Positions 28,045-37,900 of a stretch of DNA of 64,000 nucleotides are shown piece after piece. The notes under the pieces were generated by a model that was not told where the DNA came from, made no database searches, and saw only the letters and a program-made list of their open reading frames with translations. Each line of letters opens with the position of its first letter. Within the stretch, counting starts at the first letter, position 1. Made by a program: the position numbers and the translations under genes. The stretch lies in NCBI GenBank assembly GCA_003576915.1, contig QEVF01000005.1, positions 1-64,000 of the forward strand. Reading direction: 5' to 3'. This DNA comes from Planctomycetota bacterium (GTDB taxonomy: Bacteria; Planctomycetota; UBA8742; UBA2392).

Positions 28045-29586
28045 ATGATCGTGCGAATCCTGAGTGCGGGTGTCGTCGGTATCGAGGCCACCGGCGTCGA
28101 CGTTGAAGTCGATGGCGCGCGCGCCCTGCAGGACCCCAGCTTCACCACCGTCGGGCTGCCTGACAAAAGCGTGAGCGAGAGCAAGGAGCGCGTTCGCGCG
28201 GCCATTGCCAACTCCGGTTACGACTTCCCCGTGCAGCGCATCACCGTGAATCTCGCGCCCGCCGACCTCAAGAAAGAGGGGCCCGCCTATGATCTGCCCA
28301 TTGCCGTGGGGCTGCTGGCCGTGAGCCACCAGGTGGACCCCAATGCCGTCACGCGCTATGCCATGGCGGGGGAACTCGCCCTCGATGGCCGCATCCGGCG
28401 CGTCTCCGGCGCCTTGCCCATGGCGCTGGCGCTGCGCGCGCGCAACGTGAAATCCCTGATCCTGCCCGAGGAAAACGCCGCCGAGGCAGCCGTGGCCGAC
28501 GGCATCGACATCATTCCCGTGGGGCACCTGCGTGAAGTCGTGGGTCTGATCAACGGAACTTCGCCCATCGAGCCCTGCCGCGTCGACCTGGAGAAGTTCT
28601 TCGAGGAAGCGGACCACCCCGGCTTTGACTTTTCCGATGTGCGCGGGCAGGAGTCGGCCAAGCGCGCGCTGATCATCGCGGCGGCGGGCGGTCACAACGT
28701 GCTGATGGTGGGCAATCCCGGCGTGGGCAAGAGCATGCTTTCCAAGCGCCTGCCCACAATCCTGCCGCGCATGACCCTGGCCGAAGCGCTGGAAACGACC
28801 AAAGTATGGTCCGTGGCCGGGCTCGTCACCAAGGAGCGACCGTTGATCACGACGCGCCCGTTTCGCTCGCCGCACCACACGATCTCCGACGCCGGCATCG
28901 TGGGCGGAGGCGCCAACCCGCGCCCCGGCGAAATCAGCCTGGCCCACAACGGCGTGCTGTTTCTGGACGAATTCCCCGAGTTCAACCGCAAGACGCTGGA
29001 GGTCATGCGCCAGCCGCTGGAAGACGGCACCGTTACCATTTCGCGCGCCGCGGGCTCCCTGACCTTTCCGGCCAAGCTGATGCTCGTTGCCGCCATGAAC
29101 CCCTGCCCCTGCGGTTACCTGGGCCACCCCAGCAAACCCTGCCAGTGCACGCCCCGGCAGGTGGCCCAGTATCGCAGCAGGATTTCGGGCCCGCTGCTGG
29201 ATCGCATCGACATTCACCTCGAAGTGCCGGCCGTGGACCTCAGGGAGCTTTCCGGCGAGCGCACGGGCATGTCCAGCGCGGAAATGTTCAGGCAGGTGCA
29301 GGCCGCGCGGGACATCCAGACCCGGCGCTTCAAGGGAGCCCGCGAAGGACTGCATAACAACGCCGCCATGAATGACAAAGAGGTGCGGCAGTTTGCCCAC
29401 CTTGACGCGCCCGTGAAGGCCCTGCTGGACGGCGCCATGGAGACGCTCCAGCTTTCCGCGCGTGCCTACACCCGCATCCGCAAGATCGCCCGCACCATCG
29501 CCGACCTCGCCGGCGCCCCCGAAATCGGCCCGGAGCACGTCACCGAAGCGATTGGCTATCGCTCGCTCGACCGCGGTGAACGTTAG
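28045..29586 (+). CDS. comM: YifB/ComM-family Mg-chelatase-like AAA+ ATPase
   Basis: This 513-residue protein begins with the Lon-substrate-like ChlI domain and has Walker A GNPGVGKS (223-230). A Walker B-type LFLDEFPEF follows, then the C-terminal Mg-chelatase domain with four Cys in the MNPCPCGYLGHPSKPCQC region. ComM is a helicase that promotes branch migration during natural transformation and recombination. The length is normal. Its TAG stop overlaps the stop of the converging gene at 29583. Confidence 0.92.
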   Translation: MIVRILSAGVVGIEATGVDVEVDGARALQDPSFTTVGLPDKSVSESKERVRAAIANSGYDFPVQRITVNLAPADLKKEGPAYDLPIAVGLLAVSHQVDPNAVTRYAMAGELALDGRIRRVSGALPMALALRARNVKSLILPEENAAEAAVADGIDIIPVGHLREVVGLINGTSPIEPCRVDLEKFFEEADHPGFDFSDVRGQESAKRALIIAAAGGHNVLMVGNPGVGKSMLSKRLPTILPRMTLAEALETTKVWSVAGLVTKERPLITTRPFRSPHHTISDAGIVGGGANPRPGEISLAHNGVLFLDEFPEFNRKTLEVMRQPLEDGTVTISRAAGSLTFPAKLMLVAAMNPCPCGYLGHPSKPCQCTPRQVAQYRSRISGPLLDRIDIHLEVPAVDLRELSGERTGMSSAEMFRQVQAARDIQTRRFKGAREGLHNNAAMNDKEVRQFAHLDAPVKALLDGAMETLQLSARAYTRIRKIARTIADLAGAPEIGPEHVTEAIGYRSLDRGER

Positions 29587-30047
29587 TTGCGGCGGCCCTT
29601 GCGTGCGGCGCGCTGCGCGCTGAGCATTTCAGACAGCGTGGCGGAAGCCGGGCAGCAGCGCGGCAGGTCAGCCAGAGCTTTGGCCACGCGCCCGTGGGCC
29701 AGCACCACTTCGGGTCTTCCCTGCAGGGCATCGAGGTAGCGCTCGGTGAACGTCGTGGGGCACTCGCTGCAGGGTTCAACCAGCGAGCGCACCTCGGCGC
29801 CGATGGAGCCCAGTTCGACATCCGTGAAGGGCTCCACGCGTTCGAGCAGTTCATCGACATCGGCCAGCAGGCGTGAAAGGGGGCGCAGCCAGCCAAAGTA
29901 GGGGTCGGTGGTCAGCAGGCGCAAGAGCTCAAAGGGGCCGCGCACGGGGCCGCTCTTCTGTTCGTAGGCCGCGCGCACCGCGTCAATCAGAACCTTGTGC
30001 AGGTCCAGCAGGGCGGAGTTGAGCTGTTCGAGTCGGGTGCGGTTCAA
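29583..30047 (-). CDS. Conserved-looking small helical protein, unknown
   Basis: This 154-residue protein has a helical, Leu-rich N-terminal half (HKVLIDAVRAAYE, PYFGWLRPLSRLLADVDELLE) and a middle with two Cys-Pro segments (EPCSECPTTF). I do not recognise the family. The likely start is TTG at 30047, whose last two bases overlap the rhomboid TGA stop as TTGA, suggesting coupled translation. An in-frame extension across the rhomboid gene exists, but it is a low-complexity shadow. Confidence 0.55.
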   Translation of the reverse strand: MNRTRLEQLNSALLDLHKVLIDAVRAAYEQKSGPVRGPFELLRLLTTDPYFGWLRPLSRLLADVDELLERVEPFTDVELGSIGAEVRSLVEPCSECPTTFTERYLDALQGRPEVVLAHGRVAKALADLPRCCPASATLSEMLSAQRAARKGRRN

Positions 30048-30757
30048 GCGGCGGATCCCTTCTGGCGCGGGGGCGGGTTCTTGGCGAGCACGGCGGCATA
30101 AACCATGCCGATGGCAAAACCGCCAATGTGGGCCCACCAGGCCACGCCGGAGTCGCCCTCGCCGCCAAAGCGCATGACCTTCAGCGCGTTGATGACGTTC
30201 ATGCCTATCCAGAAGAACAAATAGACCAGCGCCGGTATTCGCAGGATCACGGGCACGACGACAATGGGGATCAGGCTGACGACGCGGGCCTTGGGGAACA
30301 TCACGAAGAACGCGCCCATGATTCCCGCGATGGCGCCCGACGCGCCCACAATGGGCGTGCTGTCGTTGAGATGGAAGACGACGTGCGTGATAACGGCCGC
30401 CAGGCCGCAGGCGAAGTAAACCACGATGAAGCGCAGGTGGCCAAAGCGGTCTTCGACGTTGGGGCCAAACACCATCAGCGCCAGCATGTTGCCCAGGATG
30501 TGCCAGCCATCGCCGTGCACGAACATGTGCGTCAAGATGGGCCAGAGGTTCTGGGGCGTCAGCGCGGTGTTGCCGGGGTTGCGCAGGTTGTAATGGCTGG
30601 GGACGAGCCACCAGGTTTCCATGAACCGGCGGTAGGCCCCATCGCCGGCCTGAAACGCCATCAACATCTCGAAGAAGGCCCACAGATTCAGGCCGATCAG
30701 CAACCAGGTCACGACGGGCCAGGTGTAGCAGCGCTCGGTGGTCTTCAGCGGAAACAT
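30044..30757 (-). CDS. Rhomboid-family intramembrane serine protease
   Basis: This 237-residue membrane protein shows the rhomboid catalytic pair: Ser140 in GASGAIAG and His210 in AHIGGFAIG. The HGDGWHILGNM segment (81-91) is the conserved first-loop/second-helix region. Six to seven membrane helices are predicted. Such proteases cleave membrane proteins within the bilayer; the substrate is unknown. The small downstream gene overlaps its stop and is probably translated with it. Confidence 0.92.
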   Translation of the reverse strand: MFPLKTTERCYTWPVVTWLLIGLNLWAFFEMLMAFQAGDGAYRRFMETWWLVPSHYNLRNPGNTALTPQNLWPILTHMFVHGDGWHILGNMLALMVFGPNVEDRFGHLRFIVVYFACGLAAVITHVVFHLNDSTPIVGASGAIAGIMGAFFVMFPKARVVSLIPIVVVPVILRIPALVYLFFWIGMNVINALKVMRFGGEGDSGVAWWAHIGGFAIGMVYAAVLAKNPPPRQKGSAA

Positions 30758-30912
30758 CCAGCCAGCTTACAGCGGCAAGGGCCCAGGGCCAATGGCGGCG
30801 GGCCTGTCGCGAGGCGTTGTAGCATCCGCCCCGGGAGGACCAGGCCCAGCGGCCGTTTCTGACACCGATTCACGTCCTTGCATTGGCGAGGAAGCGGGCC
30901 TAGGACCAAGCC

Positions 30913-33063
30913 ATGGCGCGCATCACCCACATCCGCAACCACGACGGCGAACTCGTGCCCTTCCGGCGCGCGCGCATCGTGCGGGCCATTCTGGCTGCCG
31001 TGCGGCAGGCCGGCTCCAGCGAGGAATGGGTGGCGGAGGCCCTGACGGACACCGTGGTCTATTTTCTGGACCAGCGCCACGGCCAATCCAAGGAGCCGCC
31101 CAGCGCCTTTGACCTCGATGACGTCATTGAAACGGTCCTCACCGCCCAGCCCGATCTCGCCCGGGTCGCGCGGGCATTCATGGACTCCCGCCGCCAGCGG
31201 GCCCAGATCCGCGAACTGGAGGAAAGCATCCGCCAGACGCGCGGCCCTGAAGTCAGCCAGCCGGCCCGCGGCCTGGAAACCTGGAACCGCGCGCGCATCG
31301 CCGCCGCGCTGGTGCGTGAAAACGGCCTGCCGCCGCGGGAGGCCAACGAGATCGCGGAGGCCGTGGAGCGCCGCGTGCAGAGTTTCAAGCTGCCCCGCCT
31401 CTCCACGGGTCTGATTCGCGAGCTCGTGGACGTCGAGCTGCTCTCGCGCGGCCTCATGGAAGACGGGCGCCCGGGATCCGTGGCCGTGCCCCGCTATGAC
31501 CTCGATCAATGGCTGTTTCCGCGCGACGAGCAGGAACCCGCAGGCACCCAGCAGGAGTTCAGCGAGCGCGCCTCAAGACGCGTCTTGACCGAGTACACGC
31601 TTACGGGCGTGCATGACGCCCGGGTGCGCGAAGGCCACGAGACCGGGCGCCTGCACCTCGAGGCGCTGGATGCTCCCGCGGCTCTGAGCGAGGTGCGGCT
31701 GGACGCCGCCGCGCTGCTCTCGCCCGGCGCGGGCATGGGGCTGCAGCGCCACTTCGCAGGTCCGACGCAGAGCCTGGCCGCGGGTTTTTCGCGGCTGGCG
31801 CGGGTGGTGCGGGAGGTTTCCACCATCACGCGCCATCTTGTGGTGCTCGAAGACCTGGATCGGGCCCTGGCCCCGCTGATTGCGCCCGAGACGCCACAGC
31901 GTGCGCGCCTGGCGCTGCAGGAGGGGATGGCCCTGCTGGCCCACAACGGCGCGCCGAAACTGCGCATGACCCTGGGGGCCCCGCGGGGAGACGCCGGCGA
32001 CTTCGCCACGCTCGCCTTCCTCGATGCCCTGTGCGGCGAGGATTCCGGCATGCGCTCGCGCGTCGAGATCTTTCTGGGCGTCAACGCCGCCGCATTTGAA
32101 GACGAGGCCCGGCTCCGGTTGCTGGAGCGCGCGGCCTCCGCGGCCAGCTTCTGCGGCCAGCCGCTGTTTGCCCTGAGAGACGCAGCCCGCGCCGGAGAGC
32201 GCGGCATGTTCGGCGACCTCGGCGAAGGCCGGCTTCATCGAGCGATCCTGGCCCGCGCGGGGCTCAACCTGGTCACGACCGCGCTGGAGGTGGCCCCGGG
32301 CGACATGGCGGCCTTTCTCGCGCTGCTGGAGGATCGCGTGCAGCTCGCGGTTGATGCCCTGGTTCAGCGGGCGCGGTTTGTCGAGCGCGTGGCCAAGCGT
32401 GACCTGCCCCAGCCCGTGGGGCTGGGCGCCCGCATGGCCCGCAGTCTGGTGCTGGCCTCGCGCGATCTGTGCCTGGTGCCGGTGGGATTGCAGCAGGCGG
32501 CGTGTCTGGTTTCCGGGGCGCCCGGCGCTTCATCCCCCGCCGCCCAGCGGGCGGCCCAGCAGGCGCTCAGCTATATGGCATTCAAGTCAGCCGAAGTGGC
32601 GGCCCGCGCGGGCATGAAGTGCCTGCTGGGCGGCCGACTGGCCGAAGATTGCGCCGCGCGCCTGCGCCACGAAGACCGCACGCGTCTGGGGGGCAACAGC
32701 CGCCTTCCGGCCTCGGCTGAGGGCTATGGGGCGGGCACGCAATGCGGCGAGCCCCTGAGTTTCGAGCAGCGCCTGAGCTGCGAGTCGTCCCTGCACAGCC
32801 TCACGACGCTCGATGCCCGCCTGGTCGGCGGTATGGGCGAGCGCGCCACCCAGGCCAAGGTGCTGGCCTGGCTGCGGCAGTGTCTGGCGGAACCTTCGCG
32901 CTGCCCGGCCGCCCTGGAAATCGCCGTGGCATCCCGCATCTGCCGTGACTGCGGCAACATCTCTCCAGCCGAGCTTGCGGCTTGTCCGGCCTGTGGAAGC
33001 CAGGCCTGGGCCGTTCCTCCGGGGCAGCGCTTCCTGTTCGACCCCAGCGCCGAGCAGGCCTGA
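30913..33063 (+). CDS. NrdD-like protein with two ATP cones, lacking the glycyl-radical motif
   Basis: This 716-residue protein carries an N-terminal ATP-cone domain (about 3-95) and a second ATP-cone-like module (about 123-190). A long central region aligns loosely with anaerobic ribonucleotide reductase. The end is a zinc ribbon with Cys677, Cys680, Cys691 and Cys694. In active NrdD the ribbon is followed by a glycyl-radical loop (RVxGY type); here it ends in GQRFLF with no such Gly. It may therefore be a catalytically dead paralogue with a nucleotide-sensing role. No NrdG activase gene is nearby. Confidence 0.65.
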   Translation: MARITHIRNHDGELVPFRRARIVRAILAAVRQAGSSEEWVAEALTDTVVYFLDQRHGQSKEPPSAFDLDDVIETVLTAQPDLARVARAFMDSRRQRAQIRELEESIRQTRGPEVSQPARGLETWNRARIAAALVRENGLPPREANEIAEAVERRVQSFKLPRLSTGLIRELVDVELLSRGLMEDGRPGSVAVPRYDLDQWLFPRDEQEPAGTQQEFSERASRRVLTEYTLTGVHDARVREGHETGRLHLEALDAPAALSEVRLDAAALLSPGAGMGLQRHFAGPTQSLAAGFSRLARVVREVSTITRHLVVLEDLDRALAPLIAPETPQRARLALQEGMALLAHNGAPKLRMTLGAPRGDAGDFATLAFLDALCGEDSGMRSRVEIFLGVNAAAFEDEARLRLLERAASAASFCGQPLFALRDAARAGERGMFGDLGEGRLHRAILARAGLNLVTTALEVAPGDMAAFLALLEDRVQLAVDALVQRARFVERVAKRDLPQPVGLGARMARSLVLASRDLCLVPVGLQQAACLVSGAPGASSPAAQRAAQQALSYMAFKSAEVAARAGMKCLLGGRLAEDCAARLRHEDRTRLGGNSRLPASAEGYGAGTQCGEPLSFEQRLSCESSLHSLTTLDARLVGGMGERATQAKVLAWLRQCLAEPSRCPAALEIAVASRICRDCGNISPAELAACPACGSQAWAVPPGQRFLFDPSAEQA

Positions 33064-33200
33064 AAGGGCCCCTGGGCGCCGGGTCCTGCGTGGGGGACGT
33101 GCCCCGCGGCCTCACTTCGCCGGACTTGCGCTTGTGGCTGTGTACGCCGGGGCTTTGCGCTATACTTGGGCTCCCCGTGAGCCCCGCACCTGAAACTGGC

Positions 33201-34718
33201 ATGAGAATCGCATCCTTCCTGGTTCTGGCCCTGCTGCTTGCGGCCTGCGCCGGCACGACGGAAAAACCCGGCAACGGCGGCGGCGCGGAAGGTTTTGAGC
33301 GCGACGGCATCCTGCACAACGCCCAGACCGCCGAAGACTTCATCGTGCGCAAGCTCTCCTACTCCGCGGGGCTCGTGAACTATGTGGATCCCCGCCGCGC
33401 CAAACTCACCACGCGCGAGGTCAGCGGCGAGAGCATCGTGTTTCGGCTCGATAACGCCGGCGACACCGGAGAGTTCCACAAGGCAGCCCTCGAGCGCGCG
33501 GCCGAACTGGCCGTCAGGCTGGCCTGGCCCGACGTCATGATCGAGCAGGAGCAGGACCGCGAGGGGCACCTGGCCTATGTGCGCATCGAGACCGTGGGCA
33601 CGCCCACGGATGCCTCGCTGGGCGCGACCTTGCCCGTGCGCATCGTGTGTATGGGCAACGCCGTGGATATCCGCGGCGGCTACCTCTACCCCACGCCCAT
33701 CAAAAATCGGGAGGGTCGCACGGTGGCCCTGTGGGAGGGCGGCTATCTGCCTGCCGCCGGCGAACTGCCCGGCCAGCGCGACGGCAAGCCGGTCAAGAAG
33801 CCCCTGATGGACGCGCGCACGGGCCAGCAGGCCCTGGACCCCGAAACCGGCGCGCCCCTTTGGGAGGAAGCCCTGGAGCGACGCCAGAACCTCGGACGCG
33901 TCAGCTACATCCTGCGCGAGGGGGTGCGCATCGTGTCGACCGTGCCCGCAGACGAACTCAGCGCCGAATTCATTGAACTGCCTCTGGACCGCGTCATCGA
34001 CCTCTATGAGGGGGTCTACGTTTTGCCCGTGAGCGCAGAGATGATTCCCATGCTTGTCAACGGCATTGAGCGCGGCATGGCTGCCAAGGGCCTGCCCTGC
34101 AAGGTGGAGGCCGAGGGCGTGCAGCGCCTGATCGTCACGCCCCTTGGCGTTCGCGAAAAGACGCTGCAGCAGATTTTTGATGAACTTCAGACGGTGGACA
34201 TCACGTTCGAGCCCAAGACCCACTGCATCGTCGTCTTTGACGAAGAACGCAAACGTGTCGTGATTTACGGGCCTTTGGCGCGGCGCTTTCTGGTGGGGGA
34301 TGTGCTTCTGGGAACGGACCCCTTCACCGTGGGCCGCGACCCCATCACCCGCAAGAATCGGGTCCCGCAGCAGCTTCAGTTCAGGGTCAGTGTGCGCCTT
34401 CTCGAACGCGCCGTGCCCGGGCGCGGCGGCAAGTATGGCGTGGCCAGCCCCGAAGACCAGAAAGCGGGCATCACCCCGCCCGGCAGCAAGGGCAAGGTCA
34501 ACCTCTCCTGGACCTACCGCGACCGCAGGGGCAACCTGATCAGGGAGGGCGAAGAAGTCCTCCACAGCGCCGACATGGCCGACGTGCTTCGGCACCTGTG
34601 GCTGCGCGGCATGGGTCCCCGCGAAGTACTCGCGTTCTGCGTGGTGGCCAAAGACAGCGCGGCGGTCATCGCGGAGCTGGGGTTCAATCCAAAGCGTGTG
34701 AAAGTGGACGACAAGTAG
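33201..34718 (+). CDS. FlgI (flagellar P-ring)-like lipoprotein, function unknown
   Basis: This 505-residue protein has lipobox LAAC (Cys16). The middle carries segments resembling the P-ring protein FlgI: a VRIVCMGNAVDIRGGYLYPTPI stretch near residue 160, a following GRVSYILREGVRI segment and a beta-rich C-terminal part with VVIYGPL. In FlgI the matching parts are DVTVSSIGDAxSLxGGTLLxTPL and GRIPNGAxVERE. No flagellar gene lies in the window, so a ring or secretin-like role elsewhere in the envelope is possible. ATG 33201 is chosen over a longer frame because it gives a proper leader. Confidence 0.45.
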   Translation: MRIASFLVLALLLAACAGTTEKPGNGGGAEGFERDGILHNAQTAEDFIVRKLSYSAGLVNYVDPRRAKLTTREVSGESIVFRLDNAGDTGEFHKAALERAAELAVRLAWPDVMIEQEQDREGHLAYVRIETVGTPTDASLGATLPVRIVCMGNAVDIRGGYLYPTPIKNREGRTVALWEGGYLPAAGELPGQRDGKPVKKPLMDARTGQQALDPETGAPLWEEALERRQNLGRVSYILREGVRIVSTVPADELSAEFIELPLDRVIDLYEGVYVLPVSAEMIPMLVNGIERGMAAKGLPCKVEAEGVQRLIVTPLGVREKTLQQIFDELQTVDITFEPKTHCIVVFDEERKRVVIYGPLARRFLVGDVLLGTDPFTVGRDPITRKNRVPQQLQFRVSVRLLERAVPGRGGKYGVASPEDQKAGITPPGSKGKVNLSWTYRDRRGNLIREGEEVLHSADMADVLRHLWLRGMGPREVLAFCVVAKDSAAVIAELGFNPKRVKVDDK

Positions 34719-34905
34719 TCTGTTCACGAATGTTCCACAGGTCTTCCACGGGCGCTGACGGGCGCTTGCGCGGGTAACATGACCTCGCAGGGGCGTTTTT
34801 GCCGGATTCTCCAAAGTTGCGCCCTGATTTTGGCCGATTCAGCGGGAACTGGGGGTAGGGGGCGTTGTCCATTGCACCCTCGCCCGTTGATTTCGCGAGG
34901 CAACC

Positions 34906-37900
34906 ATGCGCATTACCCGGCTGGAACTTGATGGCTTCAAGTCGTTCGGGCGCCCGACGCTGTTTGACTTTGAAGCCCCCATGACGGGCATTGTCGGCCC
35001 CAACGGCTGCGGCAAGAGCAACGTGGTCGATGCCGTGCGCTGGGTGCTGGGCGAGGCCAGCCGCAAGGCCCTGCGCGCCAAGGAGTCGACGGATGTGGTG
35101 TTTTCCGGCAGCGCTTCGCGCAAGGCCGCGCGGCAGGCGGAAGTCAGCATCACGTTTGACAACTCCGACGGCTCCATGGGTGTCGCCCACAAGTCGGTCA
35201 AGGTGACGCGGCGGCTCTCGGCCGGCGGCGACAGCGAGTACTTCATCAACGGCGAAGAGGCCAAGCTCAAGGACATCAAGGGAGTGCTGCAGGGCACGGG
35301 CGCGGGCATGAGCGCCTACTGCATCATGGAGCAGGGCAAGATGGACGCCCTGCTGCAGGCCAACCCGCTGGAGCGCCGGCGCGTGTTCGACGAGGCTGCC
35401 GGCATTGGCAACCTGCGCAAGCAGCAGGAAGATGCGCAATCCAAGCTCACGGTGGTGGACCAGAATCTGGGGGCGCTGAAGAACATCCTCGATGAAGTGC
35501 GCGGGCAGCTGCGCAAGATCAAGGGTCAGGCCACGCGGGCGCTGCGCTACACCGAACTCAGGGAGCGGCAGCGCCTGCTGCAGATGAAGCTGGCCCTGCG
35601 TGACTTCCACGGCTTTGACAAGGCGCGTGAAGCGCTGCTGTCGAGGATTTCAGACGCGGGCGCCCGTGAAGGCGCCATCCAGGCCGAGATGGCCAAGACC
35701 AGGATGGACCTCGAGGACGCCGAGGCCAAGCTCAACCACAGCGAAAACGAATTCCGCCGCATCAGCGAAAGCGTGCACAAGCTCGAACTGCGCATCACCT
35801 CCGAGGCCAGCCGGCGCGACAACGCCCTGTCCCGCGTGGAGAGCCTCAAGCAGGCCATTGCGCGCGTGAGGGAGCAGGCCGAGCGCGTGCGCGAGAACAC
35901 TGCCTCGCTGAAGGTGCGCCGCCAGAACCTGGCGCAGAAGGCCGAAACCACCAAGGCCGAGCTGGGCGAAATGGCCCAGCGCCTCGCCGCGCTGTCCGAG
36001 GCCGAACATGCCGTGGCTAAGGCCGCCGAGACGCTGGAGGCCGATCTCAAGGCCACCCGCGCGAAGCTGCTGGATGCCATCGGCCCGGCCAACCAGAGCC
36101 TCAATGAGCGCATGCGCCTCGATGCGGAAATGCGCACGGCGCGGCGGCGCCTCGAGAGCCTTTCGGCCCGGGCGGGAGAGGTGGAACGCGAGCTGGGAGA
36201 AATCGAGACGCGTCGCGGCGCGGCCCAGGGCGAGCGTGACACGGAAGAGGCGCGCCTGGCCGGGCTGAAGGCGGAGATGGCCCAGGTCGAGGCGGAAGCC
36301 TCACCCCTGGCCCTGCGCGTGAACGAGCTGCGCCAGCGCAAGCACGGCCTGGAACTCAAGCAGGGCCAGAAGTCCGAACGCAAGGGCGTGCTGGAAGGCA
36401 TGGCCCAGCAGCGCGTGGGACTGGACGAAACGGCCGTCAAGTTGCTCTCTGATGAAACGCGCGCCCGCAGTTTCGGCATTCTTGGCGTGTTCGCCGACGC
36501 CGTCCGCGTGGACCTGGCCTTTGCCGCGGGCCTTGAGCGCGTGCTGGGTGATCTGGGCAGCGCGATCATCGTGGACAGCCGCGAGCACGCCCACGACCTG
36601 TTTGACTGGCTGGCCGGACGCGGCAGCGTGAACATCAGCCTGGTGGCGCGCGACGAGTTCAAGGCGGGCAAGGTTCCGGCGTTTCCCTCGGGACATGGCG
36701 TCATCGGGCCCATGATCGAGCAGGTCAAGGTCAAGGCGGGCTTTGAGGCGCTGGCCCAGTCCCTGCTGGGCGACGTGCTGCTGGTGGCTGACCGCAGTGT
36801 GGCGCGGCGCCTGATGGAGCGCGGGGCGCGGAACTACCGCATCGTCACGCCCACGGGCGAGCTGTTCAGCCCGCCGGGCGCCTTTGCGCTGGCCTTCGGC
36901 GAAGGTCGCAGCGGCATCATCACCCGTCAGAGCGAGATTGACCGCCTGCAGCGCGAGATCGGAGAACTGGGCGCGGAAATCGAGGCTTCAGCCCAGGAAC
37001 TCGGCGCGGCGTTGAACCTTCAGGCCCAGTTGCAGGCGCGGGCCGGCGAACTGCGCAATGCCATCTACGACGCGAGCATGGAAGCGGCCGGCAAGCGCGT
37101 GGCTCTGGACTCTCTCAAGCGGGAAGCCGCGCGCCTGGGCGAGGAGCAGGGCCTGCTTTCGCGCGAGCAGCAGCAGCTCAAGGCCGCCATGGAGGCCGAC
37201 CTCGGCCGGCACGGCAAGTTGAGCGAAGCCATTGCCCTGGCCGAAGAGGCCAAGCAGTCCTGCGAACAAAGGCTGGCCTCTCTCAATGAAGAAAGCACGC
37301 TGCGGCGCGAGCAGCTTGCCGAGGCGCGCCAGAAGCTGACAGAGGCCAAGGTGGCCGAGGCCACCTGCCGCACCGAATGCCGGCAGGCGGAGGAAGCCCT
37401 CAAGGGCATTGATGACGCTCTGGCGCGCTACGCCGATGAAATCGCGCGCGGCGCCGGCGAGGCCGAGGCCCACGCCAAGCAGATCCGGGAGCTGGAGCAC
37501 GAAGCCAGGGCCAGCGTGGAAGTGCAGGCCGAACTGGAGCGCGAGGCGCGTGAGCTTCGCGAGCGGCGCCTGTCAGGCGACGGCTCCCTGACGCTGCTGC
37601 GCAACGGCGTGGAGCAGGCCCGGCAGAGCCTGGCCACGCTGCAGGAGACGCTCTATCGCGAGCGTGAAAGCGTGCAGCAGGCGCGCATTGATGAGAACAC
37701 CCTGTTCATGAAGATGGACCAGGTGCGGCGGCGCATGGCCGAACTGCACAATGCGGACATTGACACGCTGTACCGCGAGTACGACCCCCAGGCCGACACG
37801 GTGAACGAAGAAGCGGCCCAGGCCGAGCTGGACGCCCTGAACGAGCAACTGGCCAAGCTGGGCAATGTGAACATGGAGGCCATGGACGAACTGAGGGAAG

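Noticed and set aside
30048-30683. Long minus-strand frame overlapping the rhomboid gene
   Set aside because: Only its C-terminal part (29583-30047) looks protein-like; the rest is low-complexity shadow of the rhomboid gene.
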